Below are positions 28,060 to 39,992 of a stretch of 64,000 bases of DNA, piece after piece. The notes beneath the pieces are model-generated. The model had not been told where the DNA came from. It saw only the letters and a program-made list of their open reading frames with translations, and ran no database searches. Both the position numbers and the translations under genes were made by a program. Numbering within the stretch: position 1 is the first letter of the stretch; the number at the start of each line of letters is the position of its first letter. Source of the DNA: Certhia americana (taxonomy: Eukaryota; Chordata; Aves; Passeriformes; Certhiidae); NCBI GenBank assembly GCA_018697195.1, contig CM031857.1, forward strand, positions 92,948,617 through 93,012,616. The letters run 5' to 3'.

Positions 28060-28760
28060 TCTTAGAATCACACAACAGTTTGGTGTGCAAGATCACCTAG
28101 TTCCAACCTCCCTGTCATGGGTAGGGACGCCTTCCACTAGACAAGGGTGCACAAATACTCTATCCAAGCTGGCCTTGAATTCTTCCAGGGATGAGGCTTC
28201 AACAATATCTCTGGGAAAACTGTTCCAGTGTCTCAACAACCTCCACAGTAGATTTCTTTCTAATATCTAATTTAAACCTGCCCTCTATCAGGCATTTAAA
28301 GCCATTACCCCTTGTCCTGTCACTACAGCCTTTGTAAAAGTCCTTCTGCAGATCTCTCATAGCCCCCTTTAAGTACCAGAAGGTGCTATAAAGTCAGCCT
28401 GGAGCCTTCTCTTCTCCAGACTAAACAACCCCAACTCTCTCAGCCAGTTTGCATAGGAGAGGAGCTCCAGCCATCTGACTGTCTTCCTCTGGACTCGTTC
28501 CAACAGCTCCATGTCCTTCCTGTGCTGGGAACCCTAGAGCTGGATGCAGCACTGCAGGTGAAGACTCACAAGAGCAGAGTAGAGGGGGAGGAGCACTTCC
28601 ATTGGTCTGCTGCCCACACTGCTTTGGACGCAGCCCAGAACAGGGTTGGCCTTCTGAGTTGTGAGTGCACATTGAGGGGTCATATTGAGCTTCTTGTCAA
28701 CCAACATCCCCAAGTCCTTCTCCTCAGGGCTCTCAATCTTATCTTCATGTGCCTTCATGT
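28060..28760 (-). mobile_element. CR1 LINE fragment: ORF2 C-terminus and 3' UTR
   Basis: Reading the minus strand, the frame near 28779-28534 retains the CR1 ORF2 pattern (EKDLGMLVDKKLNMTPQCAL, then PLYSALVSLHLQCCIQL). The plus strand shows the reverse complement of the 3' part (ccttgtcctgtcactacagc, caaccccaactctctcagcc, ctccatgtccttcctgtgct) down to ctagttccaacctccctgtc at the 3' end. Frame breaks make it non-functional. It is the longest CR1 piece in the window. Confidence 0.92.
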
Positions 28761-28839
28761 CAAGGCTGCAACAAAGCAAAATGGATCTTGTAATAGCAGT
28801 ATTTGAATAAAAAGATGACTCCTGGCTCTTGGCAATTTC

Positions 28840-28897
28840 AAGACCTTTTTTCTTAGGTCTTTTCCAGCCTAAAGAATTCTACGATTCTAAGATTCTT
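28840..28897 (+). mobile_element. Short CR1 3'-end remnant in opposite orientation to its neighbour
   Basis: The string gtcttttccagcctaaagaa followed by ttctacgattctaagattct is a CR1 3' terminus with its octamer-type tail in plus orientation. It lies 80 bp past the minus-strand CR1 fragment that ends near 28760. Confidence 0.65.
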
Positions 28898-29884
28898 TGT
28901 CATAATTTAAACCATTGTTTGCAACTTAAGTGTGTGAAAAAATGTATGAGAAAAACCAGCAACAAAGAGAGAGATAACTCACTTGCTTTCTAATTTTCAA
29001 CTGTCGTGATCTTGTGAAACTACTTTCCCATCCAGTGGTACCTTTGATATGTTCTCTGATTGTACCCAAACAGAGCTAAATCTTGCTTTATCTTCTTACA
29101 GAACTCTCATCCACCTATTATTTCCATGTATGAAAAGCAGAGGGAAGTTGGAAGTATTATTTCTCCAAATAACAGGATTTGGAGCTATCATGGACTGTAA
29201 AGGGATAGGAAAACATTTCTAACATGTGAAGACATAATGGAATAGAGTTTGCAGAGCTTTTGTCAAGTTTGAATTGAGAATCCCAGCGTTCCTATAAGGG
29301 CTTTATTTGTAGTAACACCTAAGGAGAACATGTTTACAGACAGCAAAAGAGACACATGCACGCACACATTCACAAAGTGTATCTCCATGCAATACTACAC
29401 TTATGACAATACAATTGGTTTCATGCCAAGTGCTGCATGCCATAGATTGCTGTCTCAGCACAGTACACACAAACTCCACCAGGCTATACTCTGTTCCTAG
29501 ACATGGTCTTCCAAAACTGATTTGTCTCTCTAGAGAGCTTTGAGTCTTGAAGCTGTGCCATGTCTCAGACTGTGGGTATGGTTGTCTCCACTGAGGGCTA
29601 CATGAGCATCTCTTACATTCCCACACTGTGGGAGAACCTTTGGCAATTTTTCATTATCATTTTGAATTCTGGACCAGCATTCTTATAAGCCCATTCGAAT
29701 TTGAGGCCATCCTTAGTTTCATACAAGTTCTTCTATTCCAATAAAAAATATTTGGAAAAGAAGTGGGTCTCAGATGACTCTTAAGAAGAGATCCAAGGTG
29801 GAATCTCTCCTTCCTGCCAGTCTGTCAATGATTACTTTCTTGGAACTTATTTTCAGCCATCTCTTTATCGACTTCATTGTGAAC
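28898..29884. other. Gene-free stretch between CR1 copies
   Basis: No recognisable feature. A minus frame of 107 codons at 29303-29626 is Cys-rich, but it has no domain I know and no splice support. Confidence 0.45.
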
Positions 29885-30635
29885 CATGGTTGCTGTCTAT
29901 GAGAGCAGCCTACAATCTAACTGATGAGATCTGATTCAGATAGGTGGACTTCATGTTCAGTAACAAATTAGCTGGACCACCAGGTTCAAAGTGTACTACA
30001 ACAGCATAAAGTCCAGCTGCCAGCTACATAGTAGCTTTCCTTCAGGGTTAACACTGAGGAAAACATTATCTTTATTAATGAGCTGTACAATCAATACCTT
30101 GTGCATAATACACAACAAATTTTGTGTATGCAGCAAGATATGAGGTGTCAATGCTTCAGTAAATATCTGGGGGACAGGGTTGACGTGTCAATAAATGCTG
30201 GCAGCCTGAAGGAATGGGCTGGCAGATATTCACATTGTTCAAAAAACATTAAAATTTTGTATCCCCAGTGGAAAACCCCTATGTAACAGAACAGGTTAGG
30301 GGCTGATTGGACAGGAAGTAGCTTTACCCATGGGGGAAAGAAGTTTCAATAGCTTGCCTTTGCAGTAAAGGAATACAACCTTATCACCCTCTCCAAGTCC
30401 CTGAAAGGGACTTGTAGCTAGGTGTGGGCTGGTCTCTTCTCCCAAGTAACAAGTGATAGGGTGAGAGGAAATGGCCTCAAGTTGCCCAGGGAGGTTTAGA
30501 ATGGAGGTATTTTAAAGACTGTAGTATATGTGACATTTAGGGACATGGTTTAGTGATGGACTTGGCAGTGTTTGGTTTACTGTCAGATTTGATCTCAGAG
30601 GTCTTTTCCAACCAAAAAAAATCTGATTCTCCTTT
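29885..30635 (+). mobile_element. Degraded CR1 LINE fragment with internal deletions
   Basis: The 3' half is clear: tctcttctcccaagtaacaa, gtgataggg...aatggcctca, gacatggtttagtgatggac, and a tail at aggtcttttccaacc. The upstream part (29885-30290) is a weaker match to CR1 ORF2 (aacattatctttattaatga; ggaatgggctggcagatatt; acaggttaggggctgattgg), so the 5' boundary is uncertain. Many frame breaks are present. Confidence 0.75.
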
Positions 30636-30866
30636 TCTCCCCTGAATACAGTGCCTCATTCATTATGAGAAATTTGGAGTCAGGAATTGGAAGCTGAGAA
30701 CAGCCAATACGAAAACGAGTTTAGTCCTGCTTACCTTTCCAGAAACGAGGCACCTAAAAAGCAGGATTTATGTAATTTCCTTATAGGATTTTTTCCTTGA
30801 GGAAAAAATCATCTCTAGGATTTGGTCTTTTATTCCTATACAGGGATTACATAACTTACTAGGTAA

Positions 30867-30889
30867 TTTTTTTTTTTTTTTTTTTTTTT
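30867..30889. repeat. Poly-T tract (23 bp)
   Basis: Uninterrupted T run followed by AAGATC. Confidence 0.95.
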
Positions 30890-33800
30890 AAGATCTTATT
30901 TGAATGTTTGGTAGGACTCTTGTACTCACACAGAAAAATCATCTGTGGGCCACAAAAATCAACTGGGGTCAAATCCTGAACTTAACTGAAGATCTTTGTA
31001 AAATCATGGGCTTAAACTAGACCCACATTCCTCAGCTACAAGTCAACCTCCTATTGAACAAATAAGTCTGCTACAGAGTGTTATATCTTGTCCAGGAAAG
31101 CAAGCCCACTTACACAAGATATTTGATATAAATTATCCATCACTGTGCCTTTGGTCAACTAAGTAAGATGTCTTTCCCACCTCAGAGAAGCTGAGGTCTG
31201 GGTGTTCTTCTCCCCCAGGAGACAAAAGATGCACTCTTTCCAGACTGCATGATGTCTGACTTTGGTAACTACTCATGCGTGGTGAGAACTCAGGGATTAC
31301 TTAGAACAAAAGCTTAAGGTAGAAGGAAGTCTTTAGACTTTGACAGCTACTTTTGGGATGTTGTCTTGCTCTTAGATCATATGGCATCTACCATATTACT
31401 TCTGATAATTCTAAAGCCCAAGGAGCCCCAGTCTCAGCAGAACATAGATGTGTTTCAAGTGTACTTATTTCTATATTGCCTCTTTTTTTACTTTTTCCCT
31501 TTTCTAACTGCTAAATTCATCTTACAGACATAGCAGCTACATTAGTAAAAGCTAGACATGAATAAATTCTTTCAGTAATCATGTTACTAAAATATAAATT
31601 TAGATGACTAGAGGAGTAATTTCTATTCAAGATATTTTTAACTGCATTGACTGATTGTGACAAGATTCATTAGGCAAGAATTTAGACCAAATCTGTATTC
31701 AGTCTACTCGTCAGAATCATGAGGAAAGTCATGATATCTGGAAATTTCCAAAGTATTTACCCAAGCTTACCCATCCACTGACAAATGTTTTCCTATCTTA
31801 GTTCTTGGTTGCCCATCTGATTTGTAAGGCCCTGACCACTCTTTTAGGAAGGATCTGCACTAAAATCATCTAGAGATGGTCTTAATTCAAACAAACCACA
31901 TGGAGTTGTCTTCCCAAAAGGATACTTAATCAGGTCCCCTAGTTTTTGAAATAATTTCCTGTCCACCAAGTTGTACTATGTTGTGAGACAGAGGAGCTGT
32001 ATCTGCATAAAAATGAATTTAATAGCCGTGGCTATTTCATTGCCACAAATTTCTAGCCTAGAGGTTTGGTCATATTTGGACAGAGAGCAAGTTGAATTCC
32101 AATACTCATTTTCAGAAACATGTAAATAATTTATATTAAACTTTAATTAGAAAGAGTCTGCAACACATTTCTCCCCTTTCTCTGAGAGTATATGACAGAT
32201 TCATCACTTTTCTTTCTGTATTCTAATGAGTTTCAGGAGACAGGTGACTATGTATCCAGGTAGACTGAGAAGGGGCTAGAGCCCAAATAAAGCACAGTGA
32301 GGGCACAAGCATTAGCTAATAACCATCACACAAACATTGCTATGACACCATTATACCCATGCTTGTCAAATTTTCCCTGCTGATATCTCAAAAGATCTCA
32401 GCAATTCTCCTGCATCTCAAAACAAATATCCATTAGTGTGGTCTTTTCAGAGAAGAGTGGATTTATGAAAATGTGTATTTGTGAAGAGTTGAAATTATGT
32501 GTAAATTCAGACTGTATCCAATAAATAATTTCAGCTAGAAAAGGTAAAAAAACCACGTTGAAAAACTGAAATATTCTATTTCAGTATTTTAAAGATTTTT
32601 TTTCAAAATATAATCATAAATGTTATCCTGTAACTTCATTTAACAATATTTTCCCTTTTATCATAAAAGTCTGATTGAAAATTAAGCTAAGTTGATAGGA
32701 AAGGAAATAGGAAAGTATTATTTGTAGGGGACTTTATTCACATATATGAGAATCAAACCAAGCTAATTAAGGTTGAAATAAATATGTCTAACTAATTCAA
32801 GATGAGGTTGGTTTTTTACTGTAGTAAATCAAAAATCCTCAAAAAGTCAAATCATGACTTGACTGAACTTTTGCCTCTGAAACTTCACAGCAAAATGCAT
32901 GATTTGACCAGATCCAGCACACATTCATGGGTTGGTGAAAAGGCCAAACCACAGTGGGGAGGACAAGACAGTATTTGCTAATGATCTAATTCTCACAGCC
33001 ACAGTATAAGCCAGCACTGGGATTTATTTATTTTTTTCTCCAAAGGAAAGTCCTGAGTATACAGAGAACAGCAGAACTGGAAGAAAAGCATTTTCTTCTG
33101 TTTTGTTCAGCTATTGTCAAATAGTTATGCTCAGGTGGTGTTCTCTTTTTAAAAATTATATATTTAAAACACAAAGCCATGAAGTGTTTAATACCATTCT
33201 GGAAAACTGATTTGTACAGAGTTTAGAAACATTTATTTATTTAACAAGTGAATGGCAAAACTTACTTAAAGTTCCTCAGAGCATTTCAGATATAGCAGGC
33301 TTTATAGAGATAAGTAACAGGATTACTAGGGATGCCAATACTATACAGCAAAATTAAAAGCTACAATTAATATGGCTATTACTATCACTTTAGAACTATG
33401 CTACAATCTATTATGCTTTCTTAGCAACTTAATGAAATTCTTTGTCCCACACACAAAGGATCTGCAGTATAATAAAGTTATTAATGAAAGTAATGAAACC
33501 TTTTAGAATAAAAAAGGATCACTGGCAAAAAAAAAAAAAGTAAATGCAATTCACTTACTCAACAATCATACTATTGTTTTGTAAACAATACAAATTTTTA
33601 AAAGGCTTATCACTTCATGCTGTACACAGATCTTTTGAAAAATATTGGTGCATGTATTTCTCTGAACATCTAAATCAGTTTTTTAAAACAAATTTTTGCT
33701 TAAAAACTGCAACAGGAATGTAACTACAGCAACAAAAAACACCAAGTGCTATTTCAGGAGTAACAAGTAAGGTATACAAGCTTTAAAAAATGTCTCCTGC

Positions 33801-34386
33801 CAATAGATGTAATTTTTCTTTTATTGTGGCTTAATGTGGTTTCATAATTCCCTTAGCTTTAAGACCAATGACTTTTTAAAGTGTAAAATGTATCTGATTC
33901 CTCTTACCTTATGCTGAAGGACAGATTGATTTGTTAGGCGTTTCGGTTTGTTCACATATTAAAAATTAAGCAATAAGGCACAATGTGGAGGAGTGATTAT
34001 CTGATGATAATCCCAGCATCCTGAAATTGCTTTATTGCAAATACAAATATATTTTAGATTTTTCACTGGATATTAAGGGCATTAGGATGCCCATAGAGTT
34101 TAATCTTCCCCTTCAGAGTATTAAATTCGTAAGGCTGTTTCATTTCTAAACTATTTTTTAATGTGCAAGACAGGACTTCATATACTCAAGAAATACTGTA
34201 ATTGGCTGGTGCATACTCCACTGGGGAGATTAATTTACAAGCACTGTACAGTTCTGCTAAAACTACTTCTCAACCTTTCAAAATGTCAATAGTATATTTT
34301 CCCAGCCCTGTAAACACATTTTGATACACAATATAAACTTTAATGGTAGTTTTAAGACACCTCTGGGGGTACGGTTATTTAAGCAA

Positions 34387-34525
34387 TAAGACACAGTAGG
34401 GTGTGAATTATGGTATAATAATTCCCTACCAACTGCATTGTTAGGCACGAGGCCAAAGGCCAAGAGACCAATGAACACACTAGGTGTGAATTATGACATC
34501 ATAAGTCACACTCTAGAGTGTCTTA
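34387..34525. repeat. Palindrome cluster bounded by 8-bp inverted repeats
   Basis: TAAGACAC at 34387-34394 and its complement GTGTCTTA at 34518-34525 enclose 139 bp. Inside are a near-perfect hairpin with 13-bp arms (34484-34496 and 34499-34511, one mismatch), an overlapping 14-bp perfect palindrome acactctagagtgt (34508-34521), and a second copy of gggtgtgaattatg near 34399. No target-site duplication flanks the outer repeats. Confidence 0.55.
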
Positions 34526-37009
34526 CTGCCATTAGAGAAATATTTAAAACATGTTTTAAAGCAAGTACTTTATTCCTATAGTACTCTACTTTAATGGCAT
34601 ATCATGAAAAATCTTTCCAAGTAAAAAGTTAACCATTATGTAGCCTGGAAATAAAAACAAAATTGAAACAAAATTAAAAAAAAAGTCTTCTAAGTTTGTC
34701 ATATTGCACTGTGGTGACATGCTTTAAAGAACAGCCCCAGAAAATATATGTCTTATCCAAGTTTGCAAAAAATTGCACCAAGGCCTTCTGCGCAGGGGAT
34801 TATGATATGCTTTGCTCATTGTCTGTAGAATCAGATTGCCAGAATCAGGGTGTACTGGCTTCTCCCATGCAACTGTGTTTGATGAAACTGCTAGAATATC
34901 TACATACCTTTTTTCCCAAACTTGTTCATACTGCTGTAATAGGGCACAATATGGACTTTGAACAAGTAGAAAAAATTTCCTTAGGACCTCATTTGAGCTC
35001 CTGCAGTTGAGCTCCTGAGGCTGCTCAGAGTTCTAACGCAACTTTTAGTAAGGACTGCAAGTAGGATAGTGTATATTTACACTCTTTCCCATTTTAAACT
35101 CCATTTGACAAATGCATTTTCTCCCCTCTGGGTACTCCTGCATTCCAAATGCTGCAATGACAACAGTGTCATCTGGAGATACACAGGCTCACCTTACAAA
35201 CAGCTAAGTGACTGGGAGCAAGCTCATTGCAGCAACAGGGGTTTTGGCATGATCCAAGCTGGCTTCTCAGTCAGTTTTTACAGCTTGTCTTAAACTTCCA
35301 GGCTGCTGTGGATTGATTGCTACCAGTGGCCAAGCCAGCTAGTGAGCAGTAGGGTTAGCAATATGATAGAGCTTATGGGAGGGCTGTTTGCCAGGCCCGT
35401 TTGGGGAGTGATAAGCCTCAGGGCATGTTCTGCATGTCTCAGTGCACTGAGGTGCTCAGCACAGCTAGGCTGGCTGGGGAGATGTTGTAGCTATGAAGAG
35501 GGATGCTGTGCCACGTAGGGATAACAACCTGGAAGCAAAACAGCTGCAAGATCATGTTAATTAGCTCTCCTGCATCCAATTCTGGGGCTGTTTCATTTTG
35601 CACTCACAAATGGATCTCTCTGTCCCTGGTTATCTGAGCAAAAACCCAGAAACCTCAGTTCTTCCACGCACAGCCTCATTCTGACATAATTGTATAGCAG
35701 GTGAGAGTTGTTTTCTGCATAACCTCTCTCACAGGGGTTACCTGCCCCTCCTGGATGAAGTCATTATCTGTGGCCATTTACATCAGTCAAAGGTAAGATT
35801 TGGAGTCTAGAGTTCCTCATTCTCATGTAATAGAAATGGACAATATTATATAGAGGACTTTTGTGAAGCTAACAGTGTAAAGCTACAGTGTGAAGCCAAC
35901 AATGTAAAATTCTGAGCTATCTTGGTGTCTCCCCTTCCTTGTCCACTCAAAATGTCTGTTTTGATCTCCAGCAAGAGAAGGTGCTTAATTCTGCCTACTG
36001 CTTGATGATACTCATGGGAACAATTTGAGTTTTCCTGTTTCCCTGTAAAAAAAACCAAACAAGCATGTGATTGCGGTTTGCTATTCAGCCTGCTTGAAAC
36101 TTCTGTCAAATATGATGGAAAAACCTACACTTCTATGGATTTTTTTTTCCTTTTTCAACAATTTCCAAGCAAGAGTGAGCACACCATTTTAGACCCAGCT
36201 TATAATTCAAAGTATTTGTTTTATATCCACTCGTAAAACTGGAAACACTATTTCCTGGATCTCAATAGGAATGGTACAGACAACCAAGAAAAAGGTTCTA
36301 CACTGGCTCTACATTCTCCAAGAACTTAAAATTAGTAGCCCTGGAAAATACCTTTAAGTATATATAAATCACACCTTTTAATGGCAAATCAGTATTTCAA
36401 AGACTGCTGGGCAATAACTGACAAGTTCCCAGCAGCATGTTTTTCATAAATTAACATTACTGCTCAGAACTCATCTACACTAACTAGAATGCTACAATTT
36501 CTGAAACCATTTCATTACATGAAATATGAGGTATAAATGCATCACTGTGCTGCCATAATAAGGACATAATACTTTGATATACCCATCTCTGCAAAGCCTT
36601 CTGGCTTGTAACAGTAAATCACAGGCCTATTTTCATACCTCATTACCACTATGTATCTTTCCAGTGACACCTGACCTTATGCATAATCAGGTATGAATTT
36701 CAAACCACACTTATAATCTAAATGAATGCCTCATTATTTTACATAACCCAGAATGAAATAAGATTTGAGATGTAACTTCAGAATTCACAGTTCACACATT
36801 CAGAAATGCAGGTCCATCAAAAAGAAGTAATGGTCTCTAATTCATGACTCTGAACAGCACCAAATCACTCCTGCACATAGGAGCTTTGCAAGAATTTCAG
36901 GATTGGATTTTAGAAAGGATATTGCCAGTTCTGAAAAAAATAACACAGTGTTGAAACTGTTTGGTATGTTCTTAAAGATAATCTATGAAAGAAAAATGCA
37001 AATACTGAA

Positions 37010-37015
37010 TTTATT
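37010..37015 (-). other. Candidate polyadenylation signal AATAAA
   Basis: A canonical hexamer read on the minus strand about 650 nt after the stop codon of the terminal exon. It is followed on the minus strand by a T-rich stretch. Hexamers are common in AT-rich DNA, so this is supported only by position. Confidence 0.35.
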
Positions 37016-37363
37016 ACCTGTATTTTGAAGAAAGAATGACAGCACCATATGCATGAAGTTATAAAACACCAGAAATAAACATGTAAATAATCTCCATGGA
37101 ACACAGACATCTACAAAGAAATATATATATATATATGTATACATGTAATATAATAAACCCATTCATTAGGGAACAAGAAATGTATTTTTGTACTGTATAA
37201 AACAGCTGTACAGTGTGCACACAGACTTTCCTGATCTCTCCAAAATGTCTGTCAGTCACTTCTCCCCATCATCATTTGCTTAACAGAGTTTCTTCATTGT
37301 CCATGGGAGAGCTCTAAGTGACTGTTTTGTACTTTGAAACTAAGTACTTACAGTGCAGTTTGT

Positions 37364-37464
37364 TTCCATATATATATATACACACATGCATACATATACA
37401 TACTTGCAGGTGCACACATATATGTATACATGTATATATATGGAAAGAACAAACACACACATGT

Positions 37465-37496
<32 letters not shown>

Positions 37497-37510
37497 ACAC
37501 GCACACACAC
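37364..37510. repeat. Alternating purine-pyrimidine block: (TA)n, (CATA)n and (CA)n with inverted ends
   Basis: TTTCCATATATATATATACA near 37364 pairs with TGTATATATATGGAAA ending near 37446, leaving a loop rich in CATA. A (CA)n tract with CG interruptions follows to 37510. The His/Thr- or Cys/Val-rich frames in this block are repeat artefacts. It falls in the presumed 3' UTR of the minus-strand gene. Confidence 0.85.
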
Positions 37511-37665
37511 ATGACAGATTTAAACAGCTCCTCCATTCTGTGCTATTGAATTAGTGCTTGTAAAAAATCCCTGCACGTTTTGTGAAGGGAAGAAAACTTG
37601 CTGATTGTGCAGATTGAAGTCCTTAGATGGTTCCATTCCTAACAGTCTGCAAACACTCATCTGAT

Positions 37666-37899
37666 TCATATGGTGGTATCCCATATGCCTGAAGGGAGTC
37701 TGTTGCAGGAGGTATCTTCTACCTTCTTCAGCAGCGTCGGCTTCTTACAAGGGGGTGGAGGTGGGGCTGTGATTCTTTGCTCAGTACTGTGCAATATTTG
37801 CTGCCAGTCTTCTCTCTCTTCACACAACTTTCTCCTCCAATCTAGAAGCTCTTGTAGAGCCACACTCTCATTCTCAGAAAGTCTAAGCTGATGAATAAC
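37666..37899 (-). CDS. Terminal coding exon (C) of an unidentified minus-strand gene; C-terminal 77 residues and stop
   Basis: Seen: on the minus strand a pyrimidine-rich tract ending in CAG directly precedes 37899. The frame then stays open for 77 codons to a TGA at 37668-37666. Residues 1 to about 43 look helical and charged, with leucines and the segment [25 protein letters not shown] sits at residues 46-50, followed by a Lys-rich stretch (CKKPTLLKK), and the protein ends in WDTTI. Inference: this is the tail of a cytoplasmic scaffold-type protein; proline runs often bind SH3 or EVH1 domains, and T-x-I at the end fits a class I PDZ ligand. The exon starts in phase 0, matching the 3' end of the exon at 52764-52855. 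Composition and lack of internal stops separate it from the AT-rich surroundings. I cannot name the family from memory, so no symbol is given. Confidence 0.82.
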   Translation of the reverse strand, partial: VIHQLRLSENESVALQELLDWRRKLCEEREDWQQILHSTEQRITAPPPPPCKKPTLLKKVEDTSCNRLPSGIWDTTI

Positions 37900-39199
37900 C
37901 TGTGAGAAGAAAATAGTAATAATAACAATAATAATAAAGGTGCTAAAGATAAAGAAAAAAAGATCAAATAAGCCTGTTAATAATTTGGAGCAAACTTGTC
38001 CTCCAAAAAGGTTTTAATCTCCTTACACTGAAAATAAAGAACATTAGTGATTTGCAATTGCCTTATTGCAATCTTATGTCTGAAAGTCACAGTCTGAAGT
38101 CGCAATCTGACTTGTATGAAGCAACCGCCAAAAATGAAACAAACAGGAAAAATCTCCCCTGTGCCACCAAAGGGTACGTGAACACAATTCTCTAATACAC
38201 ATGAAGCAGACCATCTACAGCTGCTGCAGGAGTAGCAAGGTTTTACCTCTAAATGTAAATACCCCAATAGCCATAACCGAGAAACCATAACCTTTGCTGC
38301 ACATTAGAATCAGTAAAGCTACTTGTCAGAGACAGGTGTTATCCCCAGCATCAGGGGCCAGTCTCTTTCTTCCTCCAGAGTACACATTAGCAACTTTAAC
38401 TGCAGTTTTAGTTGGTCTGAATCTATTTATAAATTCATCTGAAGTACACACGGTTTTATACTACATTCATTATCCACCTAGAAGAAACTTTTCCCTTCCA
38501 TTTAACTCTTCTATTGCAATGAATATTTATTTTGTTCAAGTCAGTTTGAAGCCCTCATGGAAGCAAAAGTCCATGTTAGTTATGAAAAAGGAAATGATGT
38601 GCAGTGCTCATGAGACACCCTACACATGATTAGTTCCAGTTGCAAGGAAGGCTGAGTGACATGAAGGGAATTTTTGTCACTGATAGACAATGGGGTTCCT
38701 GGGGCAGAAGAACTACCTGTAGGCAATTCCTGTGGATCCTGCTCTTCCTTCATGAAATAGCAGGTGGCTGGGTACAGATGTTTACCAGGCTTTGCACTGA
38801 TATTTCAAATGTGTCCTCTGCAAGTCAGACCTTTCACATGCACATGCTGTCAGAGAAGGAATGAGCCCTCACATGGATGTGCCTGAATATGTACCAGGAA
38901 TTTGCTTAATTTCTGGTTGGTTGATACTTCAAGGAGAAATGCCGTAACTTATAATATGTCTTAATAGCAGGTATAATAAAGTACAGTTTAAAGTTCTGAA
39001 TTTTTTTTAAAAAGAAGAAAAATGAAAATGTTTGAAAGACTTCATTAAAATGTATCTCAATTGCATATAACTATAAAATTAAAAGTCTGTTTGCTTTTAT
39101 ATTTACACAAAATGCATCAAGGCATCTCAGCAAATCAAATGAAAATGAAATGTTTCACATATATTGTTAGAGGGATAGAAGAGAGAAAAAACATACTAC

Positions 39200-39221
39200 T
39201 TTTTTTTTTTTTTTTTTTTTT
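39200..39221. repeat. Poly-T tract (22 bp)
   Basis: Uninterrupted T run in the last intron. Confidence 0.95.
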
Positions 39222-39657
39222 CAGTGATTCATAGAAGACAAAGGTTTGCACTTGGAAACAATTATCAAGAAAGACATGTCAGGTGACTTTATCCTATAGA
39301 ACAGCTGGATAGTTTGTGAGTCATCATGGCTTACTCATTCCTGTCCAGTTTCTGTAGTTTTTTGTGGGTTTAAATTACGAACATAATCCATTTTAGAAAA
39401 CACATAGATTGGAATACAGTCTTCCCAATTTGTGCACCTTATTTGTACCTAAATTTTAGACATTTCATGAATCTGCACTAGGCATGCTTCTCAGAGAGGC
39501 GCTGGAACACACAAGAACCAAGCTTTGTTTGAATGTCATCACGAGTTTCACATTAAAGGGTTCCAGAGATAATTAATCAATGACATGACAGAACACTCAA
39601 GGATAAATACAGTTATAAAAAAATAGATATTTTGAAACTGTGTAATTGAATGTACTC

Positions 39658-39992
39658 TGTTGTATTCCCTTTAGGAATGTTTTTCCCCCAAAACCCCTCC
39701 CCCAGAAACTGTAACCGGCCTGGGTTACCTGCCCCCTGGTCTCCTGACCTATAGGATCGGATAGGTAACTTGACCCCGACCCCAAAGGTGATAAAAACCC
39801 CTCTCCCCCATGTGACCTCTCTCTCTCACCTCCAGATTCCCTTCAAGGAATAAAGGCCTTGGAATACATCCTGGGGTAAGAGGGCCTCTTTTGTAACTCT
39901 CTCTACCCTATTCTGTAGTTCCCTCTTCCAATACTCCCCCTAAATCTGGGCTGGCAGCTTGTGGGGGGGGTAAAGGGACAGGAGAATCTACA
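39658..39992 (+). mobile_element. Young solo LTR with a perfect 6-bp target-site duplication (GTACTC)
   Basis: Starts TGTTGTATTCCC and ends ATCTACA. The flanks 39652-39657 and 39993-39998 are both GTACTC. It contains an ATAAAA box (39791) and AATAAA (39849-39854) in the expected promoter-then-polyadenylation order, and a C-rich U3. Total length is 335 bp. No retroviral genes adjoin, so it arose by recombination between two LTRs. A 6-bp duplication is typical of class II (alpha/beta-like) ERVs. The exact duplication suggests a relatively recent insertion. It is antisense to the host gene. Confidence 0.85.

Larger units (their letters stand above)
30636..36984. other. Long stretch with no recognised gene or transposon, downstream of the minus-strand gene
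   Basis: AT-rich DNA with T23 at 30867-30889 and a cluster of short palindromes at 34387-34525. I recognise no CR1 or LTR here, unlike both flanks. Frames such as 34696-35010 (104 codons, plus) have no domain or splice support. Confidence 0.5.
36985..37665 (-). other. Probable 3' untranslated region of the minus-strand gene
   Basis: From the TGA at 37668-37666, the first canonical AATAAA met on the minus strand is at 37015-37010, which would give a 3' UTR of roughly 650-680 nt. The cleavage point near 36985-37000 is an estimate. The stretch contains a (TA)n/(CA)n block at 37364-37510 that would be transcribed as UA- and UG-rich RNA. Short frames on both strands here are low-complexity artefacts. 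Confidence 0.45.

Noticed and set aside
37314..37554. Cys/Val-rich and His/Thr-rich small frames
   Set aside because: Produced entirely by CA/TG and TA dinucleotide repeats.
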